64,000 nt of DNA from JAJTFW01 sp903922455 (GTDB taxonomy: Bacteria; Bacteroidota; Bacteroidia; AKYH767-A; OLB10), in NCBI GenBank assembly GCA_943329665.2, contig CALQEU020000001.1, positions 1 through 64,000 of the forward strand. The letters run 5' to 3'. Shown here piece by piece: positions 50,557-59,581 of this stretch. Both the position numbers and the translations under genes were made by a program. A model generated the notes under the pieces. That model ran no database searches, was not told the DNA's origin, and saw only the letters and a program-made list of their open reading frames with translations. How positions within the stretch are numbered: the first letter of the stretch is position 1; every line of letters starts with the position of its first letter.

Positions 50557-51963
50557 TTAAACATGCAATGCTCTGTTGTCGGTTGCGGCTAAACAAGCTT
50601 CTTTGAAAGATTCTGAATAGGTAGGATGTGCATGGCTAATTCGAGCAATATCTTCCGCAGAAGCTTTAAATTCCATAGCAACAACGGCTTCGGCAATCAG
50701 ATCGGCCGCCCTTGGACCAATCATATGCACTCCTAAAATTTCATCCGTATCTGAATCACTTAGTACTTTGATAAATCCATCTAAATCCATACTGGCACGC
50801 GCTCGTCCGCTGGCTTTAAATGGAAAACTTCCGGATTTATATTTTACCAATTTACTTTTTAGGTCTTCTTCTGTATAGCCAACGGACGCTACTTCAGGCC
50901 ACGTATAAACTACTCCTGGAATTAATAAATAGTTGATATGTGGTTTTTGTCCTGCAATTTTTTCAGCAACAAAAACACCTTCTTCCTCTGCTTTATGGGC
51001 GAGCATGGCACCTTTCACAACATCGCCAATAGCATAAATGCCAGGAGTGTTCGTTTCTAAATATTCATTCACTGGAATTCTTCCTCTCTCATCCAATGTA
51101 ATTCCAATATTTTCTAAACCTAGATTAGCGGTGTATGGAGATCGTCCAGTGGAAACTAAACAATAGTCGCCACTAAGTTCAATCTCCTTACTATCTTTAT
51201 TGGATGTAGCTTTTAAAGTAACTTGATTGTTTTTGGATGTAACTGAAGTAACACCATGATTTAAATAAAAGTCAAATCCTTGTTTTTGTAAAATTTTTTG
51301 CAATTCTTTTCCAAGCGATCGATCCATGGAGGGAATGATTCCTTCTGCATATTCAATTACACTTACTTTCGCTCCTAAGCGGGCATAAACAGAGCCCAAC
51401 TCAAGTCCAATGGCGCCTCCCCCAACAATCAATAAATGTTGTGGAACTTCTTCTAATTTTAAAGCTTCCGTTGAAGTGATGATTCGTTTTTTGTCAACGG
51501 TAACTCCTTTCAAGGAAGATGGTTTTGAACCTGTAGCTATGATTATTTTTTCACCGGAAATTAATTCTGTTGTGCCATCTACTTTCGTGATAATAATATT
51601 TTTATTATCTTTAAAACTGCCATGACCGTGGTACACTGTAATTTTATTTTTCTTCATTAAGAAACGAATTCCATCTACAGTTTGCGAAACTACATCTGCT
51701 TTTCGTTGTACCATTTTCTTGAAATCAAATTTCAGTTCTTTCATTTCAATTCCATGCGCAATGAACTGATGTTTGGCTTGATGAAAATGTTCAGAAGAAT
51801 CAAGTAAAGCTTTGGATGGAATGCATCCAACATTTAAACAAGTTCCACCCAACGCACTATATTTTTCAATTAAGGCTGTTTTTTTTCCGAGTTGGGCAAG
51901 GCGGATTGCGGCAACATATCCTCCTGGTCCTGATCCAATCACAATAGCATCGTACACTGACAT
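50557..51963 (-). CDS. lpdA: Dihydrolipoyl dehydrogenase
   Basis: A 468-residue E3 flavoprotein of the 2-oxoacid dehydrogenase complexes. FAD loop VIGSGPGGYVAAIRLAQLG, redox disulfide GGTCLNVGCIPSK (about 41-53), NAD-binding GGGAIGLELGSVYARLG (about 179-195), second FAD motif YAIGDVVKGAMLAHKAEEEG and the C-terminal catalytic His-Glu HAHPTYSESFKEA are all present. Monocistronic, with the -7 box TAATTTTG at 51984-51991. Confidence 0.96.
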   Translation of the reverse strand: MSVYDAIVIGSGPGGYVAAIRLAQLGKKTALIEKYSALGGTCLNVGCIPSKALLDSSEHFHQAKHQFIAHGIEMKELKFDFKKMVQRKADVVSQTVDGIRFLMKKNKITVYHGHGSFKDNKNIIITKVDGTTELISGEKIIIATGSKPSSLKGVTVDKKRIITSTEALKLEEVPQHLLIVGGGAIGLELGSVYARLGAKVSVIEYAEGIIPSMDRSLGKELQKILQKQGFDFYLNHGVTSVTSKNNQVTLKATSNKDSKEIELSGDYCLVSTGRSPYTANLGLENIGITLDERGRIPVNEYLETNTPGIYAIGDVVKGAMLAHKAEEEGVFVAEKIAGQKPHINYLLIPGVVYTWPEVASVGYTEEDLKSKLVKYKSGSFPFKASGRARASMDLDGFIKVLSDSDTDEILGVHMIGPRAADLIAEAVVAMEFKASAEDIARISHAHPTYSESFKEACLAATDNRALHV

Positions 51964-51983
51964 TTTATATAAATTTAAGAATA

Positions 51984-51991
51984 CAAAATTA
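51984..51991 (-). promoter_or_regulatory. lpdA: -7 box of lpdA
   Basis: Minus-strand TAATTTTG is an exact TAnnTTTG match, 20 bases before the lpdA ATG at 51963. Confidence 0.5.
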
Positions 51992-52009
51992 GTTGGAAAA
52001 AAGGTGCAG

Positions 52010-53614
52010 TTATGTATTTATTTTTTTGCGCTTGAATATCTGACCTAAAAATGTGATTGCCAAGAAGAATGCAGCACCAATAAACGAGCATCGACCCATT
52101 AGATCTCCTTGTTGTGAGTAAAAAGTGAGTTCATTGTTTAAGTTGATTTCTTGCTTAATACATGCGGGCACCCACCATTCGGTAGGTTGAGTAATCTCCC
52201 CTTTTTGGTTAATAAAGCAAGAAATTCCAGTATTCGCAGATCGCGCAATGCTTCTTCTGTGTTCTACTGCTCTTAACCGGGCGTACTGGCTGTGTTGTCT
52301 ATATCCTGGCGTATCGTCCCACCAACCATCATTGGTAATGATGCAGATAACGTTAGCGCCTTTACGAATATATTCACCTACATAATCACCATAAACCGAT
52401 TCGTAGCATATCACGGGAGCAGCAGTAATTTTTTCGCTCTTAAAAACACTTGGTGATTCCTGATAACCTAAACTTCCTGTAGTTCCACCTAAATCAATTG
52501 CAAAATCATCTAAGTAACCAAAGATACTGGGGAATGGCATTTTCTCAACGCCGGGTACTAATCTAGATTTGAAGTGTAATGGCATTTTACTGCTGTTGCT
52601 AATTTGTATAGCAGCATTGTATGCATCATAATAACCTGGCCCATCTAGTAATTTTCGAGCAGTGGAACTTGTTTTTTCATCAGGAGCAAAATATCGATAG
52701 TAGGAAAGTCCAGTAAGTATTTTAAGATTCGGATAATTTTTAACAAACTCATTCAGTCTTTCAATTTGTGGATGAATTTCTAAATCTGAATTCCAAATTC
52801 CATCCGGTAAAGCTGTTTCTGGTAAAACTAAAAGTTGAGTTTTATTACTCAGTTGACCAATGGCTAGTTGAAGAATTTTAGTAAGTTGTTGATCGCTATT
52901 CCCACTAAATTTCTCGTGATAGGGATCAATATTCGGTTGAACTAATACCACTTCAATGGGGTCTGATTTTTCTTGATAGTTGTCTAGAATAAGATAAGAA
53001 ATTCCAATTGGAATACTAATTAGAAAAAACAGTGTCCATGCAATTTTTGGCCTGGACTTTTTCTCAGCTTTAATTAAATGATAAACAAAAATATTGATAA
53101 GTATGATCCAGCATGTTCCGCCAAGTACTCCAGTGTATTCATACCACTGTACCATATTTACCCATGCAGCAAAGCCATTTCCAAAGTTCAGCCAAGTCCA
53201 ACTTAGATCCCAATCTAAATGCAAATACTCGAAAGCTACCCAATAAATCGGTAAGGAAGTATAGCCAATTCCATTTCCAAATTTTAAGCGTGTCATGTGA
53301 AAAAAATGGAAAGTGATGGTCATTAATAATGCATTTGCTGTCACCGCACCTAACATTCCAAATGGACTCGCATACCAAATCCACCAAGTATTGAAAATGT
53401 TAAAGAGAAAAAAGGTTAAATAGGAGTAAGGAAAAAGACGAGATTTAATTTTGTTGGTTTTAGCTTGATATACAATATTCTCGATTAAAAGTAGTGGTGT
53501 TAACACAAAAAAGAGTAAGGGTGCAAACCCATGAGCAGGCCATGCTATCCAAGAAAGAATTGCTGTTGTGAAAGCTAAAATTATTTTATGTGATGGAGTG
53601 TCCCGAATATTCAT
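52010..53614 (-). CDS. lnt: Apolipoprotein N-acyltransferase
   Basis: A 534-residue inner-membrane enzyme adding the third acyl chain to lipoproteins. About six to seven N-terminal TM segments precede the nitrilase domain with catalytic Glu in LVLPETALP (about 268), Lys in FKSRLVPGVEKMPF (about 357) and Cys in APVICYESVYG (about 412). The start is ATG at 53614; the in-frame TTG three codons upstream lies inside the -7 box (53621-53628) and is not a credible start. Confidence 0.93.
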   Translation of the reverse strand: MNIRDTPSHKIILAFTTAILSWIAWPAHGFAPLLFFVLTPLLLIENIVYQAKTNKIKSRLFPYSYLTFFLFNIFNTWWIWYASPFGMLGAVTANALLMTITFHFFHMTRLKFGNGIGYTSLPIYWVAFEYLHLDWDLSWTWLNFGNGFAAWVNMVQWYEYTGVLGGTCWIILINIFVYHLIKAEKKSRPKIAWTLFFLISIPIGISYLILDNYQEKSDPIEVVLVQPNIDPYHEKFSGNSDQQLTKILQLAIGQLSNKTQLLVLPETALPDGIWNSDLEIHPQIERLNEFVKNYPNLKILTGLSYYRYFAPDEKTSSTARKLLDGPGYYDAYNAAIQISNSSKMPLHFKSRLVPGVEKMPFPSIFGYLDDFAIDLGGTTGSLGYQESPSVFKSEKITAAPVICYESVYGDYVGEYIRKGANVICIITNDGWWDDTPGYRQHSQYARLRAVEHRRSIARSANTGISCFINQKGEITQPTEWWVPACIKQEINLNNELTFYSQQGDLMGRCSFIGAAFFLAITFLGQIFKRKKINT

Positions 53615-53620
53615 GAAGTG

Positions 53621-53628
53621 CAAATTTA
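53621..53628 (-). promoter_or_regulatory. lnt: -7 box of lnt, adjoining its start codon
   Basis: Minus-strand TAAATTTG matches TAnnTTTG and ends 6 bases before the lnt ATG, implying a leaderless or nearly leaderless mRNA. Confidence 0.55.
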
Positions 53629-53677
53629 ATGGGATATTTTAAATTTTTAAGTTAATTTAATTTCTTGTTTAAAAATT

Positions 53678-55027
53678 TTACCCGTTACCTTGTGAAAAAG
53701 TGGGATAAGATGGGTTTTCATTTTTGTTAAAACTGCTCATTGCAAGGATAACGAGAATAGGAAAAATAGGAATTCTAAATCTAGCTGAAGCAGATGGACC
53801 CGAAAGTATAGCGAAGTAAATGATAGTTGCAAGTAGCAAAATCTTGTGCCTCCGAATTAGCGATTTATTAAATAAACTATTAATGAACAAGAGAAAGAGT
53901 GCTATTGATGCAAATACAACAAAGCAATAATAGATTAAATATAGAATTGGCCATTGATTTAACTCATGAAGAACTCCGCTAATCCCATTCATTGAATATG
54001 TATTTTTTAACGATGGTGTTTTTTCAACATTTTCATATCCCACGCGCCAAAGTTCAAGGTCCCATCTTCCTGTTTCAAGAAGTAATTTAATGGAGCCATA
54101 TCCTTGAAGTAATAAAAAGTGGATGGGATGTGCAGTAACTTCTTGTCGAATGAATAAGTCAATGCTTGCACATTGTGACGCATAGGATTCGTTTTTTAAA
54201 CTATACTGTAAAGAATCAATTTTATTTTTAGCATATGTTTCATTTTCATAGAATGAAAGTAAAGCAGGCATGTTATAGTTAATTATCAGTTTCCTGCCAA
54301 TTCCTGAGTATTCTGCAATTCCTGTTTGATTATAGTTTTTAACAAAGAAGCTTCCTAATAAAAGTACATGGAATAATGCAGCTGCTATTTGTCGTACTGC
54401 AATTCCTCGTTTGTTATGTATAATAATGCCATATAAACTATATCCTAACCATAGAAAGAGCGCAATTGGTTTAATGAGATAGGCAATGGCAAGCAATAGA
54501 TGATGAATGTAGAAATAGCTGAATTTTCCGCTTTTTTCAAATTGCAATAAATAATATAAACAAAGTAATATAGAAGTTTGAAAAAGTATCTCTGACATGA
54601 AAACGGTAGCGTAAATAAATTGACTCGGAAAGAATAAAAAGAAGAAGAGATATAAATATGTATTTTTTGTATCCGGACTAATTAGTTTTAAAATTTTGTA
54701 TCCAATAAATATATTTAATAAAGAAAGTACGCATTGCAAGAAAAGGGGAAGAAAATTTGAGTGGAATATTGTTTTGGTAAGTATTAAGTAAACGGGATAT
54801 CCAGGAGTCCTTCTTTCATAAAGTGAAACATCTAAATTCGTTGCAGTATAATCACCACTGTAGGTGGTGCCGTAATCAATTAAATTTTTAGCTTGATATA
54901 TATATTCATCTGAATCCGCTGTCTTGGTATGTTGGTTGAGCTGAGCATACGCAAAGAAAAAAAGTTGCGTGGATATTAGCAATACCCACAGCGCACTTTC
55001 TTTTTTTAAGAAATCAATAAATCGCAT
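53678..55027 (-). CDS. GT39-like integral membrane glycosyltransferase
   Basis: A 449-residue protein with about ten TM segments. The luminal loop after TM1 carries TADSDEYIYQAKNLID and ERRTPGYPVYLILTKTIF, the Asp/Glu and RxPGYP features of ArnT/PMT-like polyprenyl-phosphate-sugar transferases. A second extracytoplasmic region holds LELWRVGYENVEKTPS. The donor and acceptor are unknown. Its ATG overlaps the PQQ dehydrogenase stop codon by 1 base (TAATG), so the two are coupled. Confidence 0.8.
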   Translation of the reverse strand: MRFIDFLKKESALWVLLISTQLFFFAYAQLNQHTKTADSDEYIYQAKNLIDYGTTYSGDYTATNLDVSLYERRTPGYPVYLILTKTIFHSNFLPLFLQCVLSLLNIFIGYKILKLISPDTKNTYLYLFFFLFFPSQFIYATVFMSEILFQTSILLCLYYLLQFEKSGKFSYFYIHHLLLAIAYLIKPIALFLWLGYSLYGIIIHNKRGIAVRQIAAALFHVLLLGSFFVKNYNQTGIAEYSGIGRKLIINYNMPALLSFYENETYAKNKIDSLQYSLKNESYASQCASIDLFIRQEVTAHPIHFLLLQGYGSIKLLLETGRWDLELWRVGYENVEKTPSLKNTYSMNGISGVLHELNQWPILYLIYYCFVVFASIALFLLFINSLFNKSLIRRHKILLLATIIYFAILSGPSASARFRIPIFPILVILAMSSFNKNENPSYPTFSQGNG

Positions 55028-56211
55028 TAGTATCCTATTTTGTAAATGATGCCTGTTGGACTTTTAGGTCCAAATAATTTTTGCGTAACAATATAAATAT
55101 TCCCTCTTTCATCTTCCCCAAAGCTGTTTATTTTGCCGCTAATTTCATTATTTTCTTTTTCGGTAAAGATAGGTCCTCGATCCCATAATTTTGTTTTTTC
55201 GTTTTGATGCAAATACCATAATACACCATTCCAATCTCCAAAAATGTAGTAGCCGTGCAAGGATGGGAATTCCCTACCTCGATATACATATCCGCCAATT
55301 ATACAGATTCCTTCCGAATGATCGTATTCGGCAATGGGCGAAGCAATTTTCAAAGGATCACAACCTTCAGGTGGATCAAAGCAATGATTACCTTCCATCA
55401 AACGCCAGCCATAATTTTTCCCTTTTTCAATGATGTTTATTTCTTCATATTTGTTTTGACCTACATCGGCACAAAAGAGTTTTTGAGTGGCGCGATCAAA
55501 TGAAAATCGCCATGGATTTCTTAATCCGCTTGCCCAGATTTCTGGTCGAATGTTTTCGCTTTTTGCAAATGGATTTTCGGCAGGTATTTTATAACCTTTC
55601 GATGTGTTTACATCAATTCGAATTATTTTTCCTAGTAAAGTATTTAAATTTTGACCATTTCCACTTACTCCATGTTGGTCCCCACCACCGCCACCATCTC
55701 CTAATCCAATATACAAAAATCCATCAGCGCCAAAAGCCATTTGACCACCATTGTGATTACTTTCTGGTTGCGGAATAGTAAGTATTAATCTTTCACTCTT
55801 TGCATCTGCAATATTCGGATCGGATGAAACTTTGAATTCAGATATTCTACTTTCATGATCCATTTGGTTGAGTTGCGTTTTCGCAGAGTAATAGAGGTAG
55901 AATAATCCATTCGTTTTGTAGTTGGGATGAAAAGCCATTCCTAATAGCCCTTTTTCAGAATATGCAATATTTAATCCATCTAATTGTGATGAAATATTGA
56001 TGAATGGGTTTTCGATTTTAATTCCATTCTGAATAATTTTTATTTTACCCCCTTGTTCCATCACAAAAAGTCGATCCGTTGCATCTGTTGGGGCAAATAG
56101 ACCAATTGGAGAAGTATATCCTCTTGCAATCTCGGTTAATTTTAAACGCAACGGAGTTTGTGCATTTGCAGTGAAATAGAGAAGGCAGCATAGTGTCAAA
56201 GTGATTTTCAT
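55027..56211 (-). CDS. PQQ-dependent sugar dehydrogenase-like protein, exported
   Basis: A 394-residue six-bladed beta-propeller with a signal peptide (MKITLTLCCLLYFTANAQ). Family motifs: GLLGMAFHPNYKTNGLFYLYYSA (about 89-111), SNHNGGQMAFGADGFLYIGLGDGGGGGD (about 151-178, catalytic His and PQQ/Ca site), EIWASGLRNPWRFSFD and DVGQNKYEEI. It oxidises aldoses at the cell surface if PQQ is supplied; no PQQ biosynthesis gene is in the window. Coupled to the downstream glycosyltransferase. Confidence 0.9.
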   Translation of the reverse strand: MKITLTLCCLLYFTANAQTPLRLKLTEIARGYTSPIGLFAPTDATDRLFVMEQGGKIKIIQNGIKIENPFINISSQLDGLNIAYSEKGLLGMAFHPNYKTNGLFYLYYSAKTQLNQMDHESRISEFKVSSDPNIADAKSERLILTIPQPESNHNGGQMAFGADGFLYIGLGDGGGGGDQHGVSGNGQNLNTLLGKIIRIDVNTSKGYKIPAENPFAKSENIRPEIWASGLRNPWRFSFDRATQKLFCADVGQNKYEEINIIEKGKNYGWRLMEGNHCFDPPEGCDPLKIASPIAEYDHSEGICIIGGYVYRGREFPSLHGYYIFGDWNGVLWYLHQNEKTKLWDRGPIFTEKENNEISGKINSFGEDERGNIYIVTQKLFGPKSPTGIIYKIGY

Positions 56212-56266
56212 ATTTATTTATTTTAGAATCTTTAAAAGTAGATAAAATTTCGACAGTTCCTTTTTA

Positions 56267-56274
56267 TAACTTTG
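56267..56274 (+). promoter_or_regulatory. -7 box adjoining the dipeptide epimerase start
   Basis: TAACTTTG matches TAnnTTTG and ends 5 bases before the ATG at 56280, so the transcript should start at or next to the codon. Confidence 0.55.
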
Positions 56275-56279
56275 TCGAT

Positions 56280-57329
56280 ATGGGAGAAAGTTTGGAATTA
56301 AGTATTAAGTATTTTCAATTGTTGTTTAAGAGCCCTTTTGGGATTGCACATGGAACTAGAAATAGTACGGATGCAATTTATGTAAAGGCTTCTTTTATGG
56401 GAATAGAAGGTTACGGGGAAGCTGCAGTTCCTCCGTATTTGGGTTATGATGTTCCAGATTTAGTATGTAATTTTCATCAGTATTTTCCTGCCGAAATGAT
56501 GGGAAGTGATGCCATCCGTACAACCATGTCAAAACTAGCCGAAGGAAATTCTACTATTCCTAAGCCACTTAAAACGGCTGTGGACATTGCTATGTATGAT
56601 CTTTTTTCTCGACTAACTCAAAAAACAATGAGAAGTGTTTTTGGTATTCAAGAGGAAGAAAAAGTAAAGTGTTCCTATACGCTTGGTATAAGCACCGTAG
56701 ATGAACTTATTGAAAAATTAATTGAAGCCTCTGATTTTTCATTATTCAAGATTAAATTAGGAGGTGAAAATGATAAGCAACGTGTCGAAGCTTTTTTATC
56801 GAATTCGAATGCACCCTTTTGTGTAGATGCAAATCAAGCATGGGAAAGTGTTTCTGAAAGTTTGGAATGGATGCATTGGTTGAAAGAACGTAATTGTTTG
56901 TTTGTTGAACAACCCCTTCCCGTTAAATTGGAAAAGGATTATGCTGAGTTGTATCAATCATCTTCATTGCCTATCATTTTAGATGAATCCATTCAAGGAA
57001 TGTCTGATCTAGAAAGATTAAGTTCTGTTTGTCATGGTATCAATGTAAAATTGTTAAAATGCGGAGGAGTTGAGCCAGCCCAAGCACTCGTAAGACAAGC
57101 GAATAAACTTGGGTTGAAAGTATTAATAGGTTGTATGTCGGAAAGTACTTGTGGGGCAATGGCAGCAGCACAACTGAGTCCATGGGCCGATTGGGTAGAC
57201 TTGGATGGCCCGCGGTTGATTAGTAATGATCCTTTTACTGGAGCCGTTTATCTTGGAGGTTCCTTATTACTTTCTTCTTTACCAGGAACAGGTGCTGAAT
57301 TAATCGATAAGAATTTTTTTAAGGCTTGA
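56280..57329 (+). CDS. Dipeptide (L-Ala-D/L-Glu) epimerase, enolase superfamily
   Basis: A 349-residue muconate-lactonising-type enolase-superfamily enzyme. The capping domain includes PFGIAHGTRN; the barrel has the KxK catalytic pair FKIKLGG (about 157-163), metal ligands in VDANQAW, VEQPLP and LDESIQG, and the second Lys in NVKLLKCGG (about 261). This pattern is that of L-Ala-D/L-Glu epimerases recycling murein peptides; the dipeptide specificity is inferred. Confidence 0.88.
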   Translation: MGESLELSIKYFQLLFKSPFGIAHGTRNSTDAIYVKASFMGIEGYGEAAVPPYLGYDVPDLVCNFHQYFPAEMMGSDAIRTTMSKLAEGNSTIPKPLKTAVDIAMYDLFSRLTQKTMRSVFGIQEEEKVKCSYTLGISTVDELIEKLIEASDFSLFKIKLGGENDKQRVEAFLSNSNAPFCVDANQAWESVSESLEWMHWLKERNCLFVEQPLPVKLEKDYAELYQSSSLPIILDESIQGMSDLERLSSVCHGINVKLLKCGGVEPAQALVRQANKLGLKVLIGCMSESTCGAMAAAQLSPWADWVDLDGPRLISNDPFTGAVYLGGSLLLSSLPGTGAELIDKNFFKA

Positions 57330-57381
57330 GGATGAGTATCGAACATTCCCGGGAAATTTTATGCTGCAATTATTATTTCGC

Positions 57382-57389
57382 TAATTTTG
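57382..57389 (+). promoter_or_regulatory. -7 box adjoining the GNAT start
   Basis: TAATTTTG matches TAnnTTTG and ends 4 bases before the ATG at 57394. Confidence 0.5.
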
Positions 57390-57393
57390 AAGT

Positions 57394-57882
57394 ATGATTA
57401 CGATTCGACCAGCCACAGAGAGAGATGTATCTCGTATCACCGAAATTTATAATGAAGCTATTCTTTCCTCTACGGCTACTTTCGATACGGAAGAGAAAAG
57501 TGTAGAAGATCGTTTGGATTGGTTTAGAGCACATAAATCCATTCACCCTGTAATTGTAGCTGAGATGAAAAGTATTGTCATTGGTTATGCTTCGTTAAGT
57601 AGATGGAGTGAACGTGCCGCTTATGATTCTACAGCCGAAACCAGTTTGTATGTCCATAAGGATTTTCGTAAGCAAGGAGTCGGGAAACAATTGTTGGAAG
57701 TATTGGTACTCGAAGGTGAGCAGTTGGGATTGCATTCATTGATAGCAAGGATTACACATGGCAATGAACAAAGTGTTTATCTGCACGAACGATTGGGTTT
57801 TACGGTGATTGGTACACTTCGTGAAGTAGGAGAAAAATTTGGTGCATATCATGATGTGCAGATGTTGCAAAAAGTGTTTTAG
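57394..57882 (+). CDS. GNAT N-acetyltransferase, phosphinothricin-acetyltransferase-like
   Basis: A 162-residue GNAT of the PAT/YncA group: MITIRPATERDVSRITEIYNEAILSSTATFDTEEKS is the typical N-terminus, with SLYVHKDFRKQGVGKQLLEVL as the acetyl-CoA loop (about 88-108) and HERLGFTVIGTLREVGEKFGAYHDV at the C-terminus. The family acetylates amino-acid-like amines; the natural substrate here is unknown. Confidence 0.88.
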   Translation: MITIRPATERDVSRITEIYNEAILSSTATFDTEEKSVEDRLDWFRAHKSIHPVIVAEMKSIVIGYASLSRWSERAAYDSTAETSLYVHKDFRKQGVGKQLLEVLVLEGEQLGLHSLIARITHGNEQSVYLHERLGFTVIGTLREVGEKFGAYHDVQMLQKVF

Positions 57883-57934
57883 TTTTTTTGATTTATAAAT
57901 ATTAAAAATTATTTTTTATTAGAAGTTAAGTAAA

Positions 57935-59311
57935 ATGGCGAAAACGAAAACAGTATTTTATTGTCAAAATTGTGGAGCTAATTCCGTGAGGTGGATTGGT
58001 AAATGTCCTTCGTGCAACGAATGGAATACCTATTCAGAGGAAGTAATTCAACCTACTGCAAAGGAAAATCAATGGAGAACATCTCCTCTTAAGGAAGCAA
58101 AAGCGAATAAGCCTCGTTTGATTTCTGAAATTGCATTGGAGTCAAGCCCTCGAATTACAATTCCTGATGCGGAATTAATGCGTGTGCTAGGTGGAGGAAT
58201 TGTTCCTGGATCGTTAATTTTATTGGGTGGTGAACCCGGCATCGGAAAGTCAACATTGCTTTTGCAACTCGCTATAAATTTAAAAGGCAAGAAAATTTTA
58301 TACATTTCAGGAGAGGAAAGTGAACATCAAGTAAGGATGCGCGCCGAGCGTATTGGGAAATTGCAAAGTGAATGCTATATCTTGACGGAAACTACTACGC
58401 AACAAATTTTTCATCAAATAGAAATTCTTCAACCCGATTTAGTCATCGTAGATTCTATTCAAACATTATATTCTAATGTTTATGAATCAGCGCCCGGAAC
58501 GGTTTCTCAAATACGTGGATGCGCTGGAGAGTTGTTGCGTTTTGCAAAGGAAACAGCAACCCCTGTTTTACTCATCGGACATATCACAAAAGAAGGTTCA
58601 ATAGCAGGACCAAAAGTATTGGAGCACATGGTAGATACAGTTCTTCAATTTGAAGGCGATCGTCATCATGTGTATCGGATTTTACGTGCAATAAAAAATC
58701 GATTTGGCTCCACCGCCGAGCTTGGAATTTATGAAATGCAAGGTGCAGGATTAATTGAAGTTGCAAATCCATCTGCATTACTTTTATCACAACGCGATGC
58801 AAGTTTAAGTGGAACCGCTGTTGCATGCACGATGGAAGGGGTGCGTCCATTTTTAATTGAGACACAAGCTTTGGTGAGTTCTGCAGTTTATGGTACACCA
58901 CAACGTACAACAACTGGATACGATTTGCGTCGTTTGCATATGATTTTAGCTGTACTCGAAAAACGATGCGGATTTAAATTAGGTGCGAAGGATGTATTTT
59001 TAAATATTGCTGGCGGAATCCGTGTTGAAGATCCTGCTATCGATCTTGCTATTATATGCGCAATACTTTCTTCTTCCGAAGATTTATCCATCGATCCCTC
59101 TTATTGTTTTGCAGGAGAAGTGGGTTTAACCGGTGAAATCAGACCAGTCAATCGCATTGAAGCTAGAATTAACGAAGCAGCTCGGTTAGGCTTCAAGAAA
59201 ATATTTGTCTCGAGTTATAATGCGGGTACCGATAAATTGAAGAATAATGCTACCATCAAAGTTATTCCAGTTGGAAAGGTAGAAGAGGTTTTTGAGTTGC
59301 TATTTGGGTGA
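57935..59311 (+). CDS. radA: DNA repair protein RadA (Sms)
   Basis: A 458-residue RadA, a RecA-like hexameric helicase for branch migration. An N-terminal zinc finger CQNCGANSVRWIGKCPSC (10-27), Walker A GGEPGIGKSTLL (about 94-105), Walker B LVIVDSIQTL, the KNRFGS motif (about 251-256) and a C-terminal Lon-like domain (GLTGEIRPVNRIEARINEAARLGF) are all present. Full length. Confidence 0.96.
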   Translation: MAKTKTVFYCQNCGANSVRWIGKCPSCNEWNTYSEEVIQPTAKENQWRTSPLKEAKANKPRLISEIALESSPRITIPDAELMRVLGGGIVPGSLILLGGEPGIGKSTLLLQLAINLKGKKILYISGEESEHQVRMRAERIGKLQSECYILTETTTQQIFHQIEILQPDLVIVDSIQTLYSNVYESAPGTVSQIRGCAGELLRFAKETATPVLLIGHITKEGSIAGPKVLEHMVDTVLQFEGDRHHVYRILRAIKNRFGSTAELGIYEMQGAGLIEVANPSALLLSQRDASLSGTAVACTMEGVRPFLIETQALVSSAVYGTPQRTTTGYDLRRLHMILAVLEKRCGFKLGAKDVFLNIAGGIRVEDPAIDLAIICAILSSSEDLSIDPSYCFAGEVGLTGEIRPVNRIEARINEAARLGFKKIFVSSYNAGTDKLKNNATIKVIPVGKVEEVFELLFG

Positions 59312-59408
59312 GATTTTCGTCGCGATTCAGTTATTCTGATTTTTTTAAGTTTCTGACTTGATTAAATTCTTGGGCTATAGCCATAGAAAGTTCATCAAAG
59401 CATCTAAT

Positions 59409-59567
59409 CGCGAAGCCTCGCGACCAACACTTTACATCAAAATCTAACATCCTATCACGAAGCCTCTCGACCAACACCTGTCTCGCAGAACTGCGGGATC
59501 CAACCCTGCAGTATTCCACTTCGCTTCAACTTCAGGGCGAAGCATCTAACATCTAACATCTAACACG
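59409..59567. repeat. Direct repeats and CATCTAA triplet upstream of rlmN
   Basis: A 22-base element containing GAAGCCT and CGACCAACAC occurs at 59409-59430 and 59456-59477. The heptamer CATCTAA is repeated three times in tandem at 59543-59563, just 4 bases before the rlmN -7 box. This fills the gap after radA; no gene is seen. Confidence 0.6.
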
Positions 59568-59575
59568 TATCTTTG
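59568..59575 (+). promoter_or_regulatory. rlmN: -7 box of rlmN, adjoining its start codon
   Basis: TATCTTTG matches TAnnTTTG and ends 6 bases before the ATG at 59582. The in-frame TTG at 59573 is part of this box, which excludes it as a start. Confidence 0.55.
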
Positions 59576-59581
59576 TACCTC

